Origin: Schistocerca nitens
Taxonomy: Eukaryota > Arthropoda > Insecta > Orthoptera > Acrididae
NCBI RefSeq assembly: GCF_023898315.1
Contig: NC_064615.1
Coordinates: 733,877,450 to 733,941,449, forward strand
Reading direction: 5' to 3'
Length of the DNA: 64,000 bases
A model generated the notes under the pieces. That model had not been told where the DNA came from, made no database searches, and saw only the letters and a list, made by a program, of their open reading frames with translations. Below are positions 1 through 12,139 of the stretch, piece after piece (within the stretch, counting starts at the first letter, position 1; each line of letters begins with the position of its first letter). Made by a program: the position numbers and the translations under genes.

Positions 1-1079
1 TACACTGCTTATCGACCGCCCCCCTTACTCGTGGGTTTATGATTTATTACACGACGGAAGGAAGGGAGAGGGTGATATGCGGTGCTTGCACATAGCGAAA
101 TCATTTTGGACTGCAGCAAGAGGGTCAACGAGAAAAAATTCGCATCCTATGGACGGATCGCTATCTAGTGTCACATCCCCTCAAGTAATGAGGCACTGAG
201 ATTTTTTGTTTTTATGAGGACATTGGCGCGAAGCATTTTGACCACCGAGGCGACCAAATTGTGGCTCCGAAAATACTGAATTCAGTCAGATTGCTGTCAT
301 TTTCTGCGCCTTTCTGCTCACATTTCAGACAGTATGCATTCCAAACGAATCAAATAGAAACGTGGGATGAATTTTAAGTTATGCATGGAAACTGAAAGCT
401 CTTGGCACCAGTTTATTTGACGATTCGTAAAGTTGGCACTAGCAATCTTGCTGATGGCTTCTAACTCGCTCGCTTGCTCGATCGGTTATATGAGTAATTT
501 ATATGGCTATGTTCTAGATGTGGCTTTCTCCATTAATCCGAGAACACGTAAAAATTTTATTTTTCAACTTAACGGAGCCACATCTCACTGGCACCTTTAC
601 GCAAAAGCATTCCTCATCGATGAGCTGCCTCAACGGCAAATCCGCACTAAGCAGCGTATGGTTTCTTTTATTAATTTAATTTTTTGTGGACGTTTGTGAA
701 GGACTCCACCTACACGTCTGCTCTTCTGAAATCTTTGGGCGAAAAATAAAGTCGCATGGCTGTACAAGTGAGTGTAGTGACTGGATACTATGACGTCACA
801 TTTTCAATACTGCCAGCCGCAACATTCAGACGGTAGCATTATATCTGCTAGCGGAAAGTGTATGCAGTACTAATTAATAAAGCATTTAGCGATGAACAAC
901 CATGAAGAAATTCCTCGCCCATCGGGGTCACGTGTAATTCCGACTCCCCAAAAAGTCAGGAGAAACAAGACACTGGACACAAAGGTTACCGATATGTACC
1001 GATCACGGCTTAGGAACTCATTTTAAATCTTCGGTGCCAACTTGTTCCAGTGAGTTCAAAACATTTCCCTGGGAGGTGC
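1..1079. other. Upstream flank, nothing recognisable
   Basis: I see no gene or repeat that I can name. An 88-codon open frame at 433-699 has no family resemblance and no splice or repeat context, so I do not call it. Confidence 0.5.
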
Positions 1080-2000
1080 CGCAACGCCGTCCCGGCGACT
1101 TCCGGCTGAAATTAAGCCCAGTTAGGAAGCAAATTGGGATTGAAACTGCTAACTGTCGTCTCGAAATGGATAAATAGAAGTCCTTCACGATTCTCAAGGG
1201 AATCGTACACAATTCTTCCCGCATTTAACAATGATGGACGTAGATAATGATCACGCATCGTTCTATCCAAAGTACACCACTAAGACTCAGTAATATCCGT
1301 CCTGGACAATGCGAGCTGTGTGAATATGGGCACTACCATCTTCGAACACAGAATGACCATTGTGTAACAAACATTGCACTTCGTTATGGACCTGATAAAA
1401 ATAGTCACAAATTCGTTGACAATAAAGCGGCGCAGTAGAGTAACCATGGGGCCCATACACCGATATGGCTGACAACATCACCGAACACCGCCCGGTTTCA
1501 TTCTTGGGCTGTAAACTCAGCTATAATCTGAGGAAGAGTGTGAAACAAGATTCATCCGACCAAATGACATTTTTCCTTTGCTCCATAGCCCAGGTTTTAT
1601 GGCTTTGGCACCACCTTTTCCTATTAAAGCCATTTGCATCACTGATAAGCGATTTTGTAATTACAGCACGTCCTGCAATTCCTTGCGTATGGAGCGCCCT
1701 TCGTGTTGTTCTGGTGGTTACAGGCTTCGCTCGCATGGCATTCAGCTCAGCAGTGACTTTTGCTGCTATCGTCCCGTTATTTTTTTCTCACAGTCCTCTT
1801 CAATCATCGTCTGTCACAATATTTCAACACATTTCCGTCTGCGTTGTGACGTCGATGTTTTTGCCCTTTTCCTGATTGCTGCATAAATCTTAAATTCGGT
1901 GCTACTGGAAAGACCAAACAGTTTGGCTTCCTTGGTTGCAGAACCATCCAACGCACGAGCACCACAGAGTCCGATTTCGAATTCACTTATCTCCAACATA
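1080..2000 (-). pseudogene. Decayed Tc1-like transposase (DD34E group)
   Basis: Pieces of a Tc1/mariner transposase are scattered over three frames of the minus strand. An N-terminal helix-turn-helix-like piece lies around 1990-1810, KNVIWSDESCFTLF (first catalytic Asp) around 1570, and HIHTARIVQDGY (after the second Asp) around 1310. A C-terminal block reading LENREGLL in another frame lies near 1190. Several frameshifts and stops make it non-functional. Element ends were not identified. Confidence 0.7.
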
Positions 2001-3198
2001 ATGCCCTCACAGCTAAAACGAACATTTTTCTGACCCCGAGTGACACTTGCAACGTTTTCAGGATATCACACAGGTGCCGCTCGTAGTCAAGTACATCGCC
2101 GCAGCATGCAGGTTTGGACAGCATCTGCCTTGATGTTCAAGCATTCATTTCTCGCAGTTTTTCAATATTTTCGTCCAACACTTGTATAATGAACAGAGAC
2201 TGATACAAACAACAGTACGCACTTGACCCAATGAACACAATTTGAGTTATGACTTTACATGCTCAGATTTTAGTACGTAGGGTTTAATTAAATTTTAAAA
2301 ATGTGTCTCATTTACGCAATATCCATAAAATTTTGCATGGTAGCTTTGTCTGGCGTACACCAATGGAAAGCGAAAGACACCTGCTACAAAACTGATACTG
2401 TACATCCCAAGTGGTTATTACAGTCAGTAGCTTTCTTCTGTGTCGTTTGAAAATGTCATAAAGTGAGATTAACTTTTTCAGCCGTATTTACGATATTATT
2501 ACTCGCAGTTAAAAGACTCGAACCATTTGGTAATGGGCACTGACTGGCTCTGAAGTATGTATGAGCACAGAAGCTTAAAAACTTTAGCTTCCAGGCATTC
2601 TATATTAAGCGGTGGTTATTCACGGGCCACGTTCGGAAACAGTGGAACGAGCCGGTCTGTATGTAAGGCCAAGCAAGCGAGCAGATCGAGGAGCTTGGTA
2701 ATGGACGTGAAGCCGCAGGGGCCCTTGGCTGTTTTGCAGAGGTTGAACCACTAAGGATTTAGAATTATGGGCAGCAGAACGACGGCGAGACTTACGACAT
2801 GGAGAACATTTCAGATCTCTAAGTGTTTCGCTCAGGAGAAATGCAAGGACTTCCAAGTTATCCGACAATATTCGGAAAATTGTTTCTATTCATATACGTA
2901 ACAGTTGTTAAATCCGAACTTTAATATTAATAGCAAATGTATCCTCAAACTTCATTTCTGTTTCATAGAATCCTATGTTAACATAAAAATTATTCTCAAA
3001 TGTCAAACCGCATAACAGCTTTAAATGAAACTCGCGGATGATTAGGGAGCTCGCACAGTTTACCGACATAGATTGAATGCAGTCTCGCTGCTTACACGTG
3101 CTAGGTGTTCATGATTATCTTTTGTTTATATGATTCAAGCGCTTGATAGAGACTTAGCGCGTTTTAATTTGGGTGAAGCGACGGAAAATATAAACAGA
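2001..3198. other. Unassigned, AT-rich flank
   Basis: No coding, repeat or RNA signal that I can support. Short open frames near 2560-2870 on both strands overlap each other and look random. Confidence 0.4.
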
Positions 3199-3545
3199 AT
3201 GTCAAATTAAACACCCCTCAGCCATCTAGTTTCCAACCTTATATTTTTGGCAAGTGGTTTCAGTGCTTCACTGCTCAATCTTCAAGCCCCCGACCGACGT
3301 GTAGGAAGAATCTACCTGGGTTGTGATTAAAACTGGGGCCAGCAATACTGGCATTAGTAGATTTTTGCTATAGCGATAATTTCAACCATCATCTGACGAT
3401 GGTGGCCCCTGTTTTGATCACAACCTAGGTAGAATCTTCCTACATTTCGGTCGAGGGCCTGAAGATGGCGTAGTAAAACGCTGTAACAGGTTGCCAAATA
3501 AAATAAGGTAGGAAACTAGACGGCTGAAAGGTGTTTAATTTGACA
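3199..3545. mobile_element. Foldback/MITE-like inverted repeat, about 347 bp
   Basis: The two halves are imperfect reverse complements. The left arm starts ATGTCAAATTAAACACC and the right arm ends with its complement at 3545. Each arm is about 165 bp with a loop of only about 10 bp near 3370. No coding capacity. The whole unit could fold into one long hairpin. Probably a non-autonomous DNA element. Confidence 0.75.
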
Positions 3546-3664
3546 TCCTTATCGAAGAGCCGAGTTCAGCAATCACCTCTAAAAAGGTGGACATACAGAG
3601 AAAGTATAAATTTTCCCTTACATTCATTAATAGCATCAACAGATGGTGACAGTGATTTTTATGT

Positions 3665-4010
3665 ACTATCTGATCAAATGCATCCGGACTCCTATTAATG
3701 GACATTAATGTAAGGAGTGTCCACCTTTTGCATTTATAACGGCTTTAGTTCTGCTGGGGACACTTTCGGTGAGGTGTCAATGTCTGTGGAGGAATGACTG
3801 TCCATTCTTCCTCAAGATCTGAAACCAGAAAAGGTAGTGATGCTGCGCATTGGAATATGGAGCGAAGCTGAGGTTGTAGCTCATCTCACTGTAGTCAGAT
3901 TCATTACGCGTTACAGGAATGTTGTTGCCCAGAAACAGTGCCTCACAGATACTGCATTATGACAGGGTACATTGTCTTGCTAATACACTCATTGTTTCCA
4001 AACTGTACAG
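3665..4010 (-). mobile_element. Tc1-like element fragment (terminal and C-terminal part)
   Basis: I recognise this from general knowledge of arthropod Tc1-like elements: a terminal sequence near 3665 (CTATCTGATCAAATGCATCC), then antisense sequence of the transposase C-terminal half. No intact frame. The assignment rests on resemblance and was not checked by a search. Confidence 0.5.
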
Positions 4011-4059
4011 TAAAATTATTCATATTCTACCGCATTTACCATTATCTTAGGGGGGTGGG

Positions 4060-4795
4060 GGGTACGACGTCAGACTGGCCGACTTGGAGCAGGAGAAGCA
4101 CCACAGGACATTTTAATTTCTGCTATCAATACATTTACAGATAAATTCATAAAATTTTGTCGGCATGACCAGGAAGGATTCAGGATTCACACTCATTGCA
4201 ATGGAAGTTCAAAAATGTAACAAAATAATTTTTTCACATATGAAATTTCATCATTTTTCATTTACTATTGGTTTCATTTGTTGCTATAGATACATTTTTC
4301 TTCATAATTAATAGAGGTTCTTGGACGAATTTTGTACATAATACGAACCATATCTACAGGTGTATGAAACTCTAGTATTTTCCAAATCTATTAAAAACTG
4401 TGGTAATAATTGAGATAATTAAATATAAAATTTGGGTTTTTTTCTGAACATGAAGTTTGAAATGTAATAGCTCATTCATTTTTTCATAAATTAGGTAAAT
4501 TCTAGAGTTTCATTCACCTGTAAGTAAGGTTTGTACGCTATGTAAAATTAATCGAAGACTCAAGGAATACAGCGAATAGTAAGTGAAAAAAATGATGACA
4601 TTTCCCGTGTAAAAAAGTATTTTGGTGTTTTTGAACTTCCACTGCTACGAGTGTGAAACCTGAATCCTTCCTGGTCATGCCGACAAAGTCTTATGAATTT
4701 ATTTGTAAATGTATTGACAGTAGAAATTAAAATTTCCTGTGGTGCCTCTCCTGCTGCAAGTCGTCCCGCTTGACGTTCTACCCTTGAAGCGGAAT
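4060..4795. repeat. Long inverted repeat, arms about 330 bp
   Basis: Left arm about 4060-4400, right arm about 4480-4795. Shared landmarks in opposite orientation include GTCGGCATGACCAGGAAGG (left 4159 onward, right near 4667), ACATTTACA and ACAGGTG-ATGAAACTCTAG. Arm identity looks like 75-80%. Probably two copies of a dispersed repeat inserted in opposite directions, or a foldback element. Confidence 0.75.
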
Positions 4796-5120
4796 AAACA
4801 GACCACACTCCAACCGCGAAAAACACACCCATACAGTGACACCACTTCCTCCATACTTCGCTGTTTCGACCACACATGATAATACGTTTCCTCTACGGGT
4901 ATTCATTAAACCCAAACCCTTCCAGTTGATTACTACATGATACAGAGTGATTCACTACTCCAAAAAAACGTTTCCAGCATTCCATTGTCCGGAAGCGTCA
5001 CTCTTCACACCACTTCATGCGTCACACACCATTGATCAAGACATTTGTGACTTATGAGGAGCTGCTCGACCATTTTACCGCATTCGTTTTAATTCTCCAC
5101 AACTGTCGTTGTGCTAACTA

Positions 5121-5442
5121 ACTCCGTCCGAACCGGCCTTGAAAGGCTGAAGAGTACCGACCGGCCGCCGTCTCATCCTCAGCCCACAGGCGTCACTGGA
5201 AGCGGATATGAAGGGGCATGTGGTCAGCACACCGCTCTTCCGGGCTGTATGTCAGTTTACGAGACCGAAGCCGCTACTTCTCAGTGAAGTAACTGCTCAG
5301 TTTTCCTCACAAGGGCTGAGTTCACCCTGCTTGCCAACAGCGCTCGGCGGCGTTCACCCATCCAAGTGCTAGCCCAGCCCGACAGTTCTTAACTTCGGTG
5401 ATCTGACGGCAACCGGTGTCCCACTGCGGCAAGACCGTTGGC
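5121..5442 (-). mobile_element. 5S-rRNA-derived SINE, copy 1
   Basis: Read on the minus strand from 5442, the head resembles insect 5S rRNA. It has a GCCAACGG-like start, GATCACCGAAGTTAAG around 5405-5390, and the AGCACTTGGATGGGTGA block of internal-promoter region C around 5372-5356. Unrelated tail sequence follows down to about 5121. This is the SINE3 architecture. It is not a 5S gene, because the sequence diverges and continues into a repeat tail shared with 57958-58205. Confidence 0.75.
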
Positions 5443-5790
5443 TTACTAGACTGCTGGTACCATTTTACAACTCGCGAGTGATTTCTTCTGCTGTTTTCAT
5501 GTGATTTTTCAATTTCCCTCCACAATGATCGACGGCCCCTGTCCGTCAGGACAAGATCTCTACCTCTTCTTGATTTATCTGTGATTGTTCCTTTGCGATA
5601 CCGCTTCACAGTCACATCGCCAACAGTCGACTTGAGCTGCTTTCGATGTGTTCAAATGTACTGATGGACTTGTTCCTCAGGTGGAATTCAGTGACTAGCA
5701 CACGTTCGAAATCACTGAGTTCTCCTGACCTATCGGTACCCGTTCTACTGTTACCCATTGGCACCCTTTTATATTGCAGCGTTAGCCACT
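5443..5790 (-). pseudogene. Tc1-like transposase fragment, N-terminal part
   Basis: On the minus strand a piece with ELSDFERVLV (helix-turn-helix start typical of Tc1 transposases) lies around 5730. It is followed after a frameshift by RYRKGTITDKSRRGR around 5600 (second HTH/GRPR-like linker). Catalytic domain absent. The 5S-derived SINE abuts its 3' side and may have truncated it. Confidence 0.55.
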
Positions 5791-6056
5791 CGAGACATCT
5801 AGTGGTCACTTCCGCATTACACAGGGGTTTTCGGATACTTTCGTTGAGGCACGTAATTTCCAATAAGTAAATAGCGTAGGTAAAATACGAACGTTGCACC
5901 AATTGTAACTGCAACCGCGAACCCCCCTATAAAGTTAAGTTTTACGTAGGCCTATCTCCAAAGTCTTTCAGACAGAACATCGGTCTCTTGATACGCTCCT
6001 AGGCCACACATTGTCCCACCATCTGCCAAGTTAGTTGACAGACCGACCAAAACTTG

Positions 6057-6317
6057 ATGATGAAGTCCCATACTCCGTGACAGAGAGTAGGGGAACGATG
6101 CGGGAGACCCGCAACGCCGTACTAGGCAAGGTCCTAGTGGAGGTGGTTTGTCATTGCCTTCCTCCGACCGTAAAAATGGGAATGAATGATGATGATGAAG
6201 AACGACACAACAACACCCAGTCAACTCGAGGCAGGAAAAATCCCTGACCCCGCCGGGAATCGAACCCGGGACCCCATGTTCGGGAAGCGAGAACGCTACC
6301 GCGAGACCACGAGCAGC
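6057..6317 (-). mobile_element. tRNA-derived SINE, family 2 (full copy with target duplication)
   Basis: The minus-strand head is tRNA-like: CTCGTGGTCTCGCGGTAGCG (A box) and GGTTCGATTCCCGGCGGGG (B box). It is followed by a family-specific body. It is flanked by an 11-bp direct repeat ACCAAAACTTG at 6046-6056 and 6318-6328. The same head occurs at 30209 with a different tail. Confidence 0.85.
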
Positions 6318-6599
6318 ACCAAAACTTGTTATATAATAAAACAATTAGGAACACTAATACTGAATTATATGGTGAAGTACGTTTGAGTTACGATGGATTC
6401 GTCAGTAAAGTAACTGATGGACGTAAGGATCGGGAAATCGAATATACAGGTTTATTCAGAATTGAAGTATTCCTATCATACAGCCTTAGGTGTTGTAGAC
6501 GGGATTCAGGACAGCAGTATCTGGTAATAAACTCGTGTCCGGGAAATGCGCCGTTCGGAAGATATACGACTTTGGATGATGGAAAGCAATACACATTGA

Positions 6600-7900
6600 C
6601 GGGTGTCGGTGACTCGTGTCACGTGATGTCTTGTGTGACGTCATGCCACGTGCCAGCAAAGAACAACTCAAAAATCTGAGTCGCATGTAGATCAGTTACC
6701 AGTGAGTGTTCGGGAAAGACGGTACTTTATAGAATGGCAGAACACACACGTTTTCCGAGTACACTGACGTGTTGCTCACCTACGACGAAAGTGGAAGAAA
6801 TGGACGATTAGCCCAACGCTTGTATCACGAACGGTCTCCGGGTCGTGCCCGTTCATCACATGTCATTGTTGCAACAATGGAACAACGGCTTCGGGGAGCT
6901 GACACCTCCCAGACTAACTGGGCCGATTGGGGTCGTGGAGGAGGAAGTCCGCCAACTGGTCAACCACAACCCACTGACGGGTACCCGCAACATCCACGTT
7001 CCGTGAATGTATCCCAGAGCAGCGTCTGGCGAGTTCTCGCGGATAGGAGCTTCACCTATACCACTTCCAGAGCGTGCACTCATAGTGTCCAGCTGTGTTT
7101 GCGCCACGGCCGATTCCGGCACATGGCTCCTAAACCCTTATGTTGACCTTCCAGGCTTTCCTCGGATCATCCTTTCCACGGATGAAGCATATTTCACGAA
7201 CCAAGGTCTGCTCAATTGTCGTAACAGGCACATTTAGGATGAGGAAAACTGTCATCCCCATGGTTCTCAACACCGTTTCGGTGCTAATGTGTATTCCATG
7301 GTCGTCTGATTGGCCCGTGTATTCTACCACCGCGTGTAAGGGGCCAGAGTTACTTGTCCTTCCTGGAATTCCTGTTGGTGTATCATATGGAAGATGTGCC
7401 ACTGTATGTTCTTTCTGACATGGGATTCCAACACGATGGCGCGCCAACCCGCTTTTCAAACGAAATCCGTTAGCGACTTCACCAAACATTCTAGAACAGA
7501 CGAACAGATCACGGTACACCGTCGTTGGCCACCCCGGTCGCCAGATTTAACAACACTGGACTTTTTTCTGTGGGGATACAGGGCGAGTATTGTTTACGAG
7601 TCTCCTGTGGTCTCAAAGGACGATCGCATTGTCCTTGTAATGGCTGCAGTGAGATCATTCAACATACTCCAGGGCTTTTTGACTCTGCGTATGTGAACAC
7701 TGTTCGCAGGTACACTTTGTGTAACGAAACTGATGGTCGCCACTTCCATCACACGTTATAGTTCACGGTGAGAGGTGACCGAGTCCTGCAGAAAATCTTT
7801 TAACCTTCTTTCAAAGTCGTTTATCTTCCAAACGGCGCGTTTCCAGGCCTGAGTCCCCTTAACAAGACCTGTTGCTGTCTAATAGGAATTCTAAATCACC
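6600..7900 (+). pseudogene. Decayed mariner-superfamily transposase
   Basis: Plus-strand pieces in shifting frames: an N-terminal piece (6769-7100), then ILSTDEAYF with the first catalytic Asp near 7180, then WPPRSPDLTTLDFFLWG around 7525-7575 (third catalytic position, D in LDFFLWG). Stops and frameshifts throughout. The same family appears at 35841-36947. The ends were not resolved. Confidence 0.7.
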
Positions 7901-7904
7901 CAGC

Positions 7905-8389
7905 ATTTTGTTTGGTGGTCTGTGGATCAAGAATTCTTGTATATGCAGCTTAATGCAGCCCAGGCATTATTTGGTAGCTCTGAATCCTTGGGACACGTAA
8001 TATACCGACATTATCTCACGTCGTTTGTAAAACTGGAGAAACTTGGCAGACATGGATGTCAAACAACACAACACAGGTAGTGCATGATTGGTTTTCTAAT
8101 GCTTTTACTTCCATGTCTTGTTGCTAGTCCCCCACTGGGCACTTGCTCTGATGGTGCATAGGGAAACGCCTTCCACATCCGGGTGATACAGAGTAAACAA
8201 TTCCTTGGGGCGCACCAAAACTACCAAACTCCAAAATCTGGGAGAAAAGTCAATGTAGAGGGAGTAACGCCTGAAAAAAGATAAGCATGTCCTCGTAGAA
8301 GGGGTTTGGAGCGGTAAACCTGTACCCATTCTGTGGAAAGAGTTGTGCTTACCTTCAGTCCCCAACACAGGCCTCAGACGAAGAGAATC
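7905..8389. other. Unassigned
   Basis: Nothing recognisable between the decayed transposase and the LINE endonuclease start. Confidence 0.4.
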
Positions 8390-9669
8390 TACAGGCGACC
8401 ACTTTGGCTAAGCAAGAGGACAATTTCTATTGCTACCTGGAACGCTAAAGGTCCACGATCAAAACAGACAAAAGTCTTAATTGAGATAAGAACTGGATAT
8501 AATACTTCTAACCGAAATTGAGAAGAAGTGCTCCGGAGGAGATGTACTGTGGACCTACTACTATACTTGTATTGGAGCACCAAAATCCCAACATCCTAGA
8601 GCACGAATATCGACACTACTACATAAGTGGGTGAGATATATGATCAATATAGAACAAATAAGTTAGAGGAATATAAAAGTGGAGATCAATGCATATAACC
8701 AGAAGACAACTAACATTGCAGTATATGCAGTAAATGAAAGTGCGTTGAGTGAGGAGAAAGAATACTTGTTTAATCATTTGAGGAATGTAGTGGAAGCAAT
8801 GAATGAGCGAGAGGTGACTTAAACAGCAGGGTGAGAATATCTAAAGAAGGAATTGTAGGTCATTTTGAAGAAACTATAGTAAACGACAACGAAAGGAAAT
8901 TAATCAGTCTGTTTAAAGAGCGGGAGTATTTTGTAGCAAAAAAAACGCTTTCAGTACAAAGGTACACATAAATGCACGTTAGAAGAGCCTATGGGGAATC
9001 GTAAAGACGTTCAGGCTTTGCTTACTTAATATAAGGACCTGACGTTTAAGACCAACTCCCTTAGACAACATAGCGTCAAAATTCCGTATCAAAATCGGCT
9101 TCAGAAAAAAATAACACGGAAAGGATAGAAGCTCCCATAACTATACACGAACATGATTATGAAAGAAAGTGTTTCAGAAGCAGTAAGAGAAGCCCTTGTA
9201 GAGGATAAGAACGAGGAGAAATGCGTAGAAGAGATTTCCAGTGAGGTGGAAGTAATATTTAAGGAAAAGAAAAACGCATATATGAAATGGTTGAGTGACG
9301 AGACGTCGGGATCAAGAGACTTATATCTCAGGATTGCGCAACAGATTAAAATGATTGTCAGGATGGAGAGGAAAGAAGATTGGGAGAGGCTGTGCAGGAA
9401 CACAGGTGGAGCATTAAGATATAATAACTCTACCGAAACATGGAAGGTTATTATAAAATGAGACATTGCAATGACATTAGAAAAGAAAATTCCAGCTCAA
9501 GAATGGATAGGATAATATTCTGCTTTATTGTAGGGAATGTGGTTGGACTGGTATTAGAGAAAGTTCGTTGGCTGCTTATAGATATTGATACTGACATTAT
9601 TGGCATATCAGGTAAAAAACGGTATTCAACTTGAATCCAAAGATGTATCAAAGCACTGCACTGAACAGG
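8390..9669 (+). mobile_element. RTE-like LINE, endonuclease and linker part (outer element of a nest)
   Basis: Plus strand. TISIATWNAKGPRS at about 8430 is the start of an APE-type endonuclease. VGHFEETIVNDNERKLI at about 8855 matches the mid-endonuclease region. 9270-9460 gives KNAYMKWLSDETS and KEDWERLC, the linker before the reverse transcriptase of RTE/BovB-like LINEs. Frameshifts and stops are common. The reverse transcriptase resumes at about 14283, so this is probably the 5' half of the same copy. Confidence 0.7.
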
Positions 9670-9915
9670 AGGAGGATATTGGTGTTTAACGTCCCGTCGA
9701 CAACGAGGTCATTAGAGACGGAGCGCAAGCTCGGGTGAGGGAAGGATGGGGAAGGAAATCGGCCGTGCCCTTTCAAAGGAACCATCCCGGAATTTGCCTG
9801 AAGCGATTTAGGGAAATCACGGAAAACCTAAATCAGGATGGCCGGAGACGGGATTGAACCGTCGTCGTCCCGAATGCGAGTCCAGTGTGCTAACCACTGC
9901 GCCACCTCGCTCGGT
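9670..9915 (-). mobile_element. tRNA-derived SINE, family 3
   Basis: The minus-strand head reads GAGCGAGGTGGCGCAGTGG (A box) and then the B-box region near 9860. The body contains the conserved GATTTAGGTTTTCCGTGATT and ATCCCGGAATTTGCC blocks (the latter in plus orientation). It is flanked by a 10-bp duplication ACTGAACAGG at 9660-9669 and 9916-9925. Confidence 0.85.
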
Positions 9916-10179
9916 ACTGAACAGGCATTTAAATTTTGTGCACGAGCAGTTGAATTTACTGAAACTGAACTTGTAATTATAGTTATTTATAGTTGCCTCA
10001 ACTTCGAGCATTTCATCTCAAACTAGAGACGGTTCTTGGTTTACTTTACAGGAAGTGCCAAGAAATAATCGTATGTCTGGCATCAATATTAATTCTGTGT
10101 GTGACTGTGCAAGAAAAAGATGGAAAATCCGCGAAATTAATATGATCTGATGCAGACTATATTTTTTCCAGCCGGGGTT

Positions 10180-11989
10180 CAGGGAAACTGTAGCACAACC
10201 GTAGACCATATTTTCATTTATTCTTCGTTATTAGATGTCCATCCTGTTAGTAAAACGGTGAATGCCCTTTCAGACGAGGGTGTACAAATATGACATTAAA
10301 AGTTTTTTTACTCAAATGTTATATATAACGACAAACTATGTACAAAAGCTAATCTAACGTCAATAGAGTGCTTTCTAAGATACGTAAAGGAACAAGAGCG
10401 GTATGATTTTTGTGGTGCTGATAACAGAGATGACAAATATAATGCTTTCCTTAACACATTTCTGATGCTATTTCAAAGTTTCTTTCCATTTGAATGTCCA
10501 AAACAGGTTACTAACAGCAAAAGGCAGCCTGTGTGGCTGACTAGTGAGTTAAGGATGTCATGTAGAACAAAATCGGAATTATATCAAAATGTTCGAATTA
10601 GTCACAAACCAGCTACAGTAGAGAATTTCAGTCACTACTGTAAGGTGCTTAAAAATTAATTGGAAAGAAAATAGTATGTGATACGCAATTAGAATATCAA
10701 ATTCACAGGATAAAATTAAAACCACGTGGTAGTCGCAAAAGAAATGTCTGGTCATCATCATAAGGTCGAGGATAAAAACCAGTTCGCAGTAAAAATGTTT
10801 CTGTTACTGGTAAGTCAGATGTATGTACAGAATTTGACAATCACTTTCTGATCATAGCTGGTCAATTACATAAATACCTAGTTTCTACAGGCAATCATGT
10901 AACTCTCTTCGAAAATGACTTTCCGAGACTGATAACTGAAATATTTCTCGATAATACTGACAAGGGGGAGATGGATTTAGTAATTAGACCATTGAAGCCC
11001 AAGGACTATCATCGATATGATAGAGTACCTAGCAGAATATTGAAGTACTGTGCTGCACATGTTAGCCCTGTACTTATCCGTATTTGTAATTTTTCCTTTC
11101 AGAATGGTCAATTTTCTGAAATGAACTCAGTAGTAAAGTGGCTTTGTAAAATGAGAGAATGGAATTATGCGGAAAATTTTAGACCTATCTTTATGCCATC
11201 AGTGTTTGCTAAAATTATAGAAAGGCTGTATATGTAAGGATACCCGATCATTTCATTTCACACAATTTGATGTCAAACGTTCAGTTTCGTTTTAGAAGTG
11301 GTTTAACAACTGAAAATGCTATAATCTGTTTTCTCTGTGAGGTACTGGATGGAATAAACAAAAGGTTTGGAAAGCTAGGAGTCTATTTTTTATTTAGCTA
11401 AGGCGTTTAATTCTATTTATCACAAAATATTGCTCCAGAAATTGGACCATAATCCAATACGACGAGTAACTCACAATTAGTTCACCTCTTACTTCAGAAC
11501 AGACAGCAAACTGTCATTCTCCACAGTACTTAGAATGGCGATGATGTAGGGTCCGAGCATGGCACGGTTAAATTGGTGGTGCCCCAGGGATAAGTGCTGG
11601 GGCCTCGCCTGTTCCTTATTTATATAAATGATACGCCCTGTAGTATTACGGGTGGTTCTAAAATATTTCTGCTGGCCGATGACATTAGCTCTTAAGTGAA
11701 GTATGTTGTCTGCAACAAAGGCACTGTTTCCAGTAGTGCAGTTCAAGATAAGAATTCATGCCTTGTAGAAAATAAACAGACGCTAAATCATAATAAGATT
11801 CAGTTTTTACTGTTTCTGACACAATTCAACAGAACCTGATGTTACAGTTACAAACAATGGGGATATGATTAGTGACACGGAATAGTTGAAATTTCTAGGT
11901 GTTCAGAAAGACAAACTGTCACGGAAAGCCCATGTTCAGAATCTTGTTCAAAGGCTTAATGCTGTCACTTTTACAGCTAGAACAGTATC
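10180..11989 (+). mobile_element. Jockey-like LINE, ORF2 endonuclease end to mid reverse transcriptase (5' truncated)
   Basis: Plus strand. The end of an endonuclease (TTVDHIFIYSSLL-like, then LSDEGVQ) lies at 10190-10300. A linker with VWLTSELRMSCRTKSELY follows at 10528-10590. Reverse-transcriptase blocks follow: NFRPIFMPSVFAKIIERLY (11165-11235), QFRFRSGLTTENAI-like sequence, and KFLGVQKDKLSRKAHVQNL near 11890. Many stops. It is interrupted at 11990 and resumes near 13561. Confidence 0.75.
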
Positions 11990-12139
11990 TCACTCACTCA
12001 CTCACTATATTGACGGGCCTGCCTTGGCCCGAGGTGTAGGAGTTTAAGCTGGTTGAGCTGTTCCTCCTGAAATCCTCCCCGTTGGGAATGTTTTTCTTTA
12101 CGTTTTGGATTGGCCTCTGGTTTCTGTGGATGAAGGAAT

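Noticed and set aside
433..699. 88-codon open frame in the left flank
   Set aside because: No recognisable domain, no splice signals that extend it, and composition like the surrounding non-coding DNA.
5121..5442. Functional 5S rRNA gene
   Set aside because: Sequence diverges within the 5S-like part, no T-run terminator at the right place, and it continues into a repeat tail shared with a second copy.
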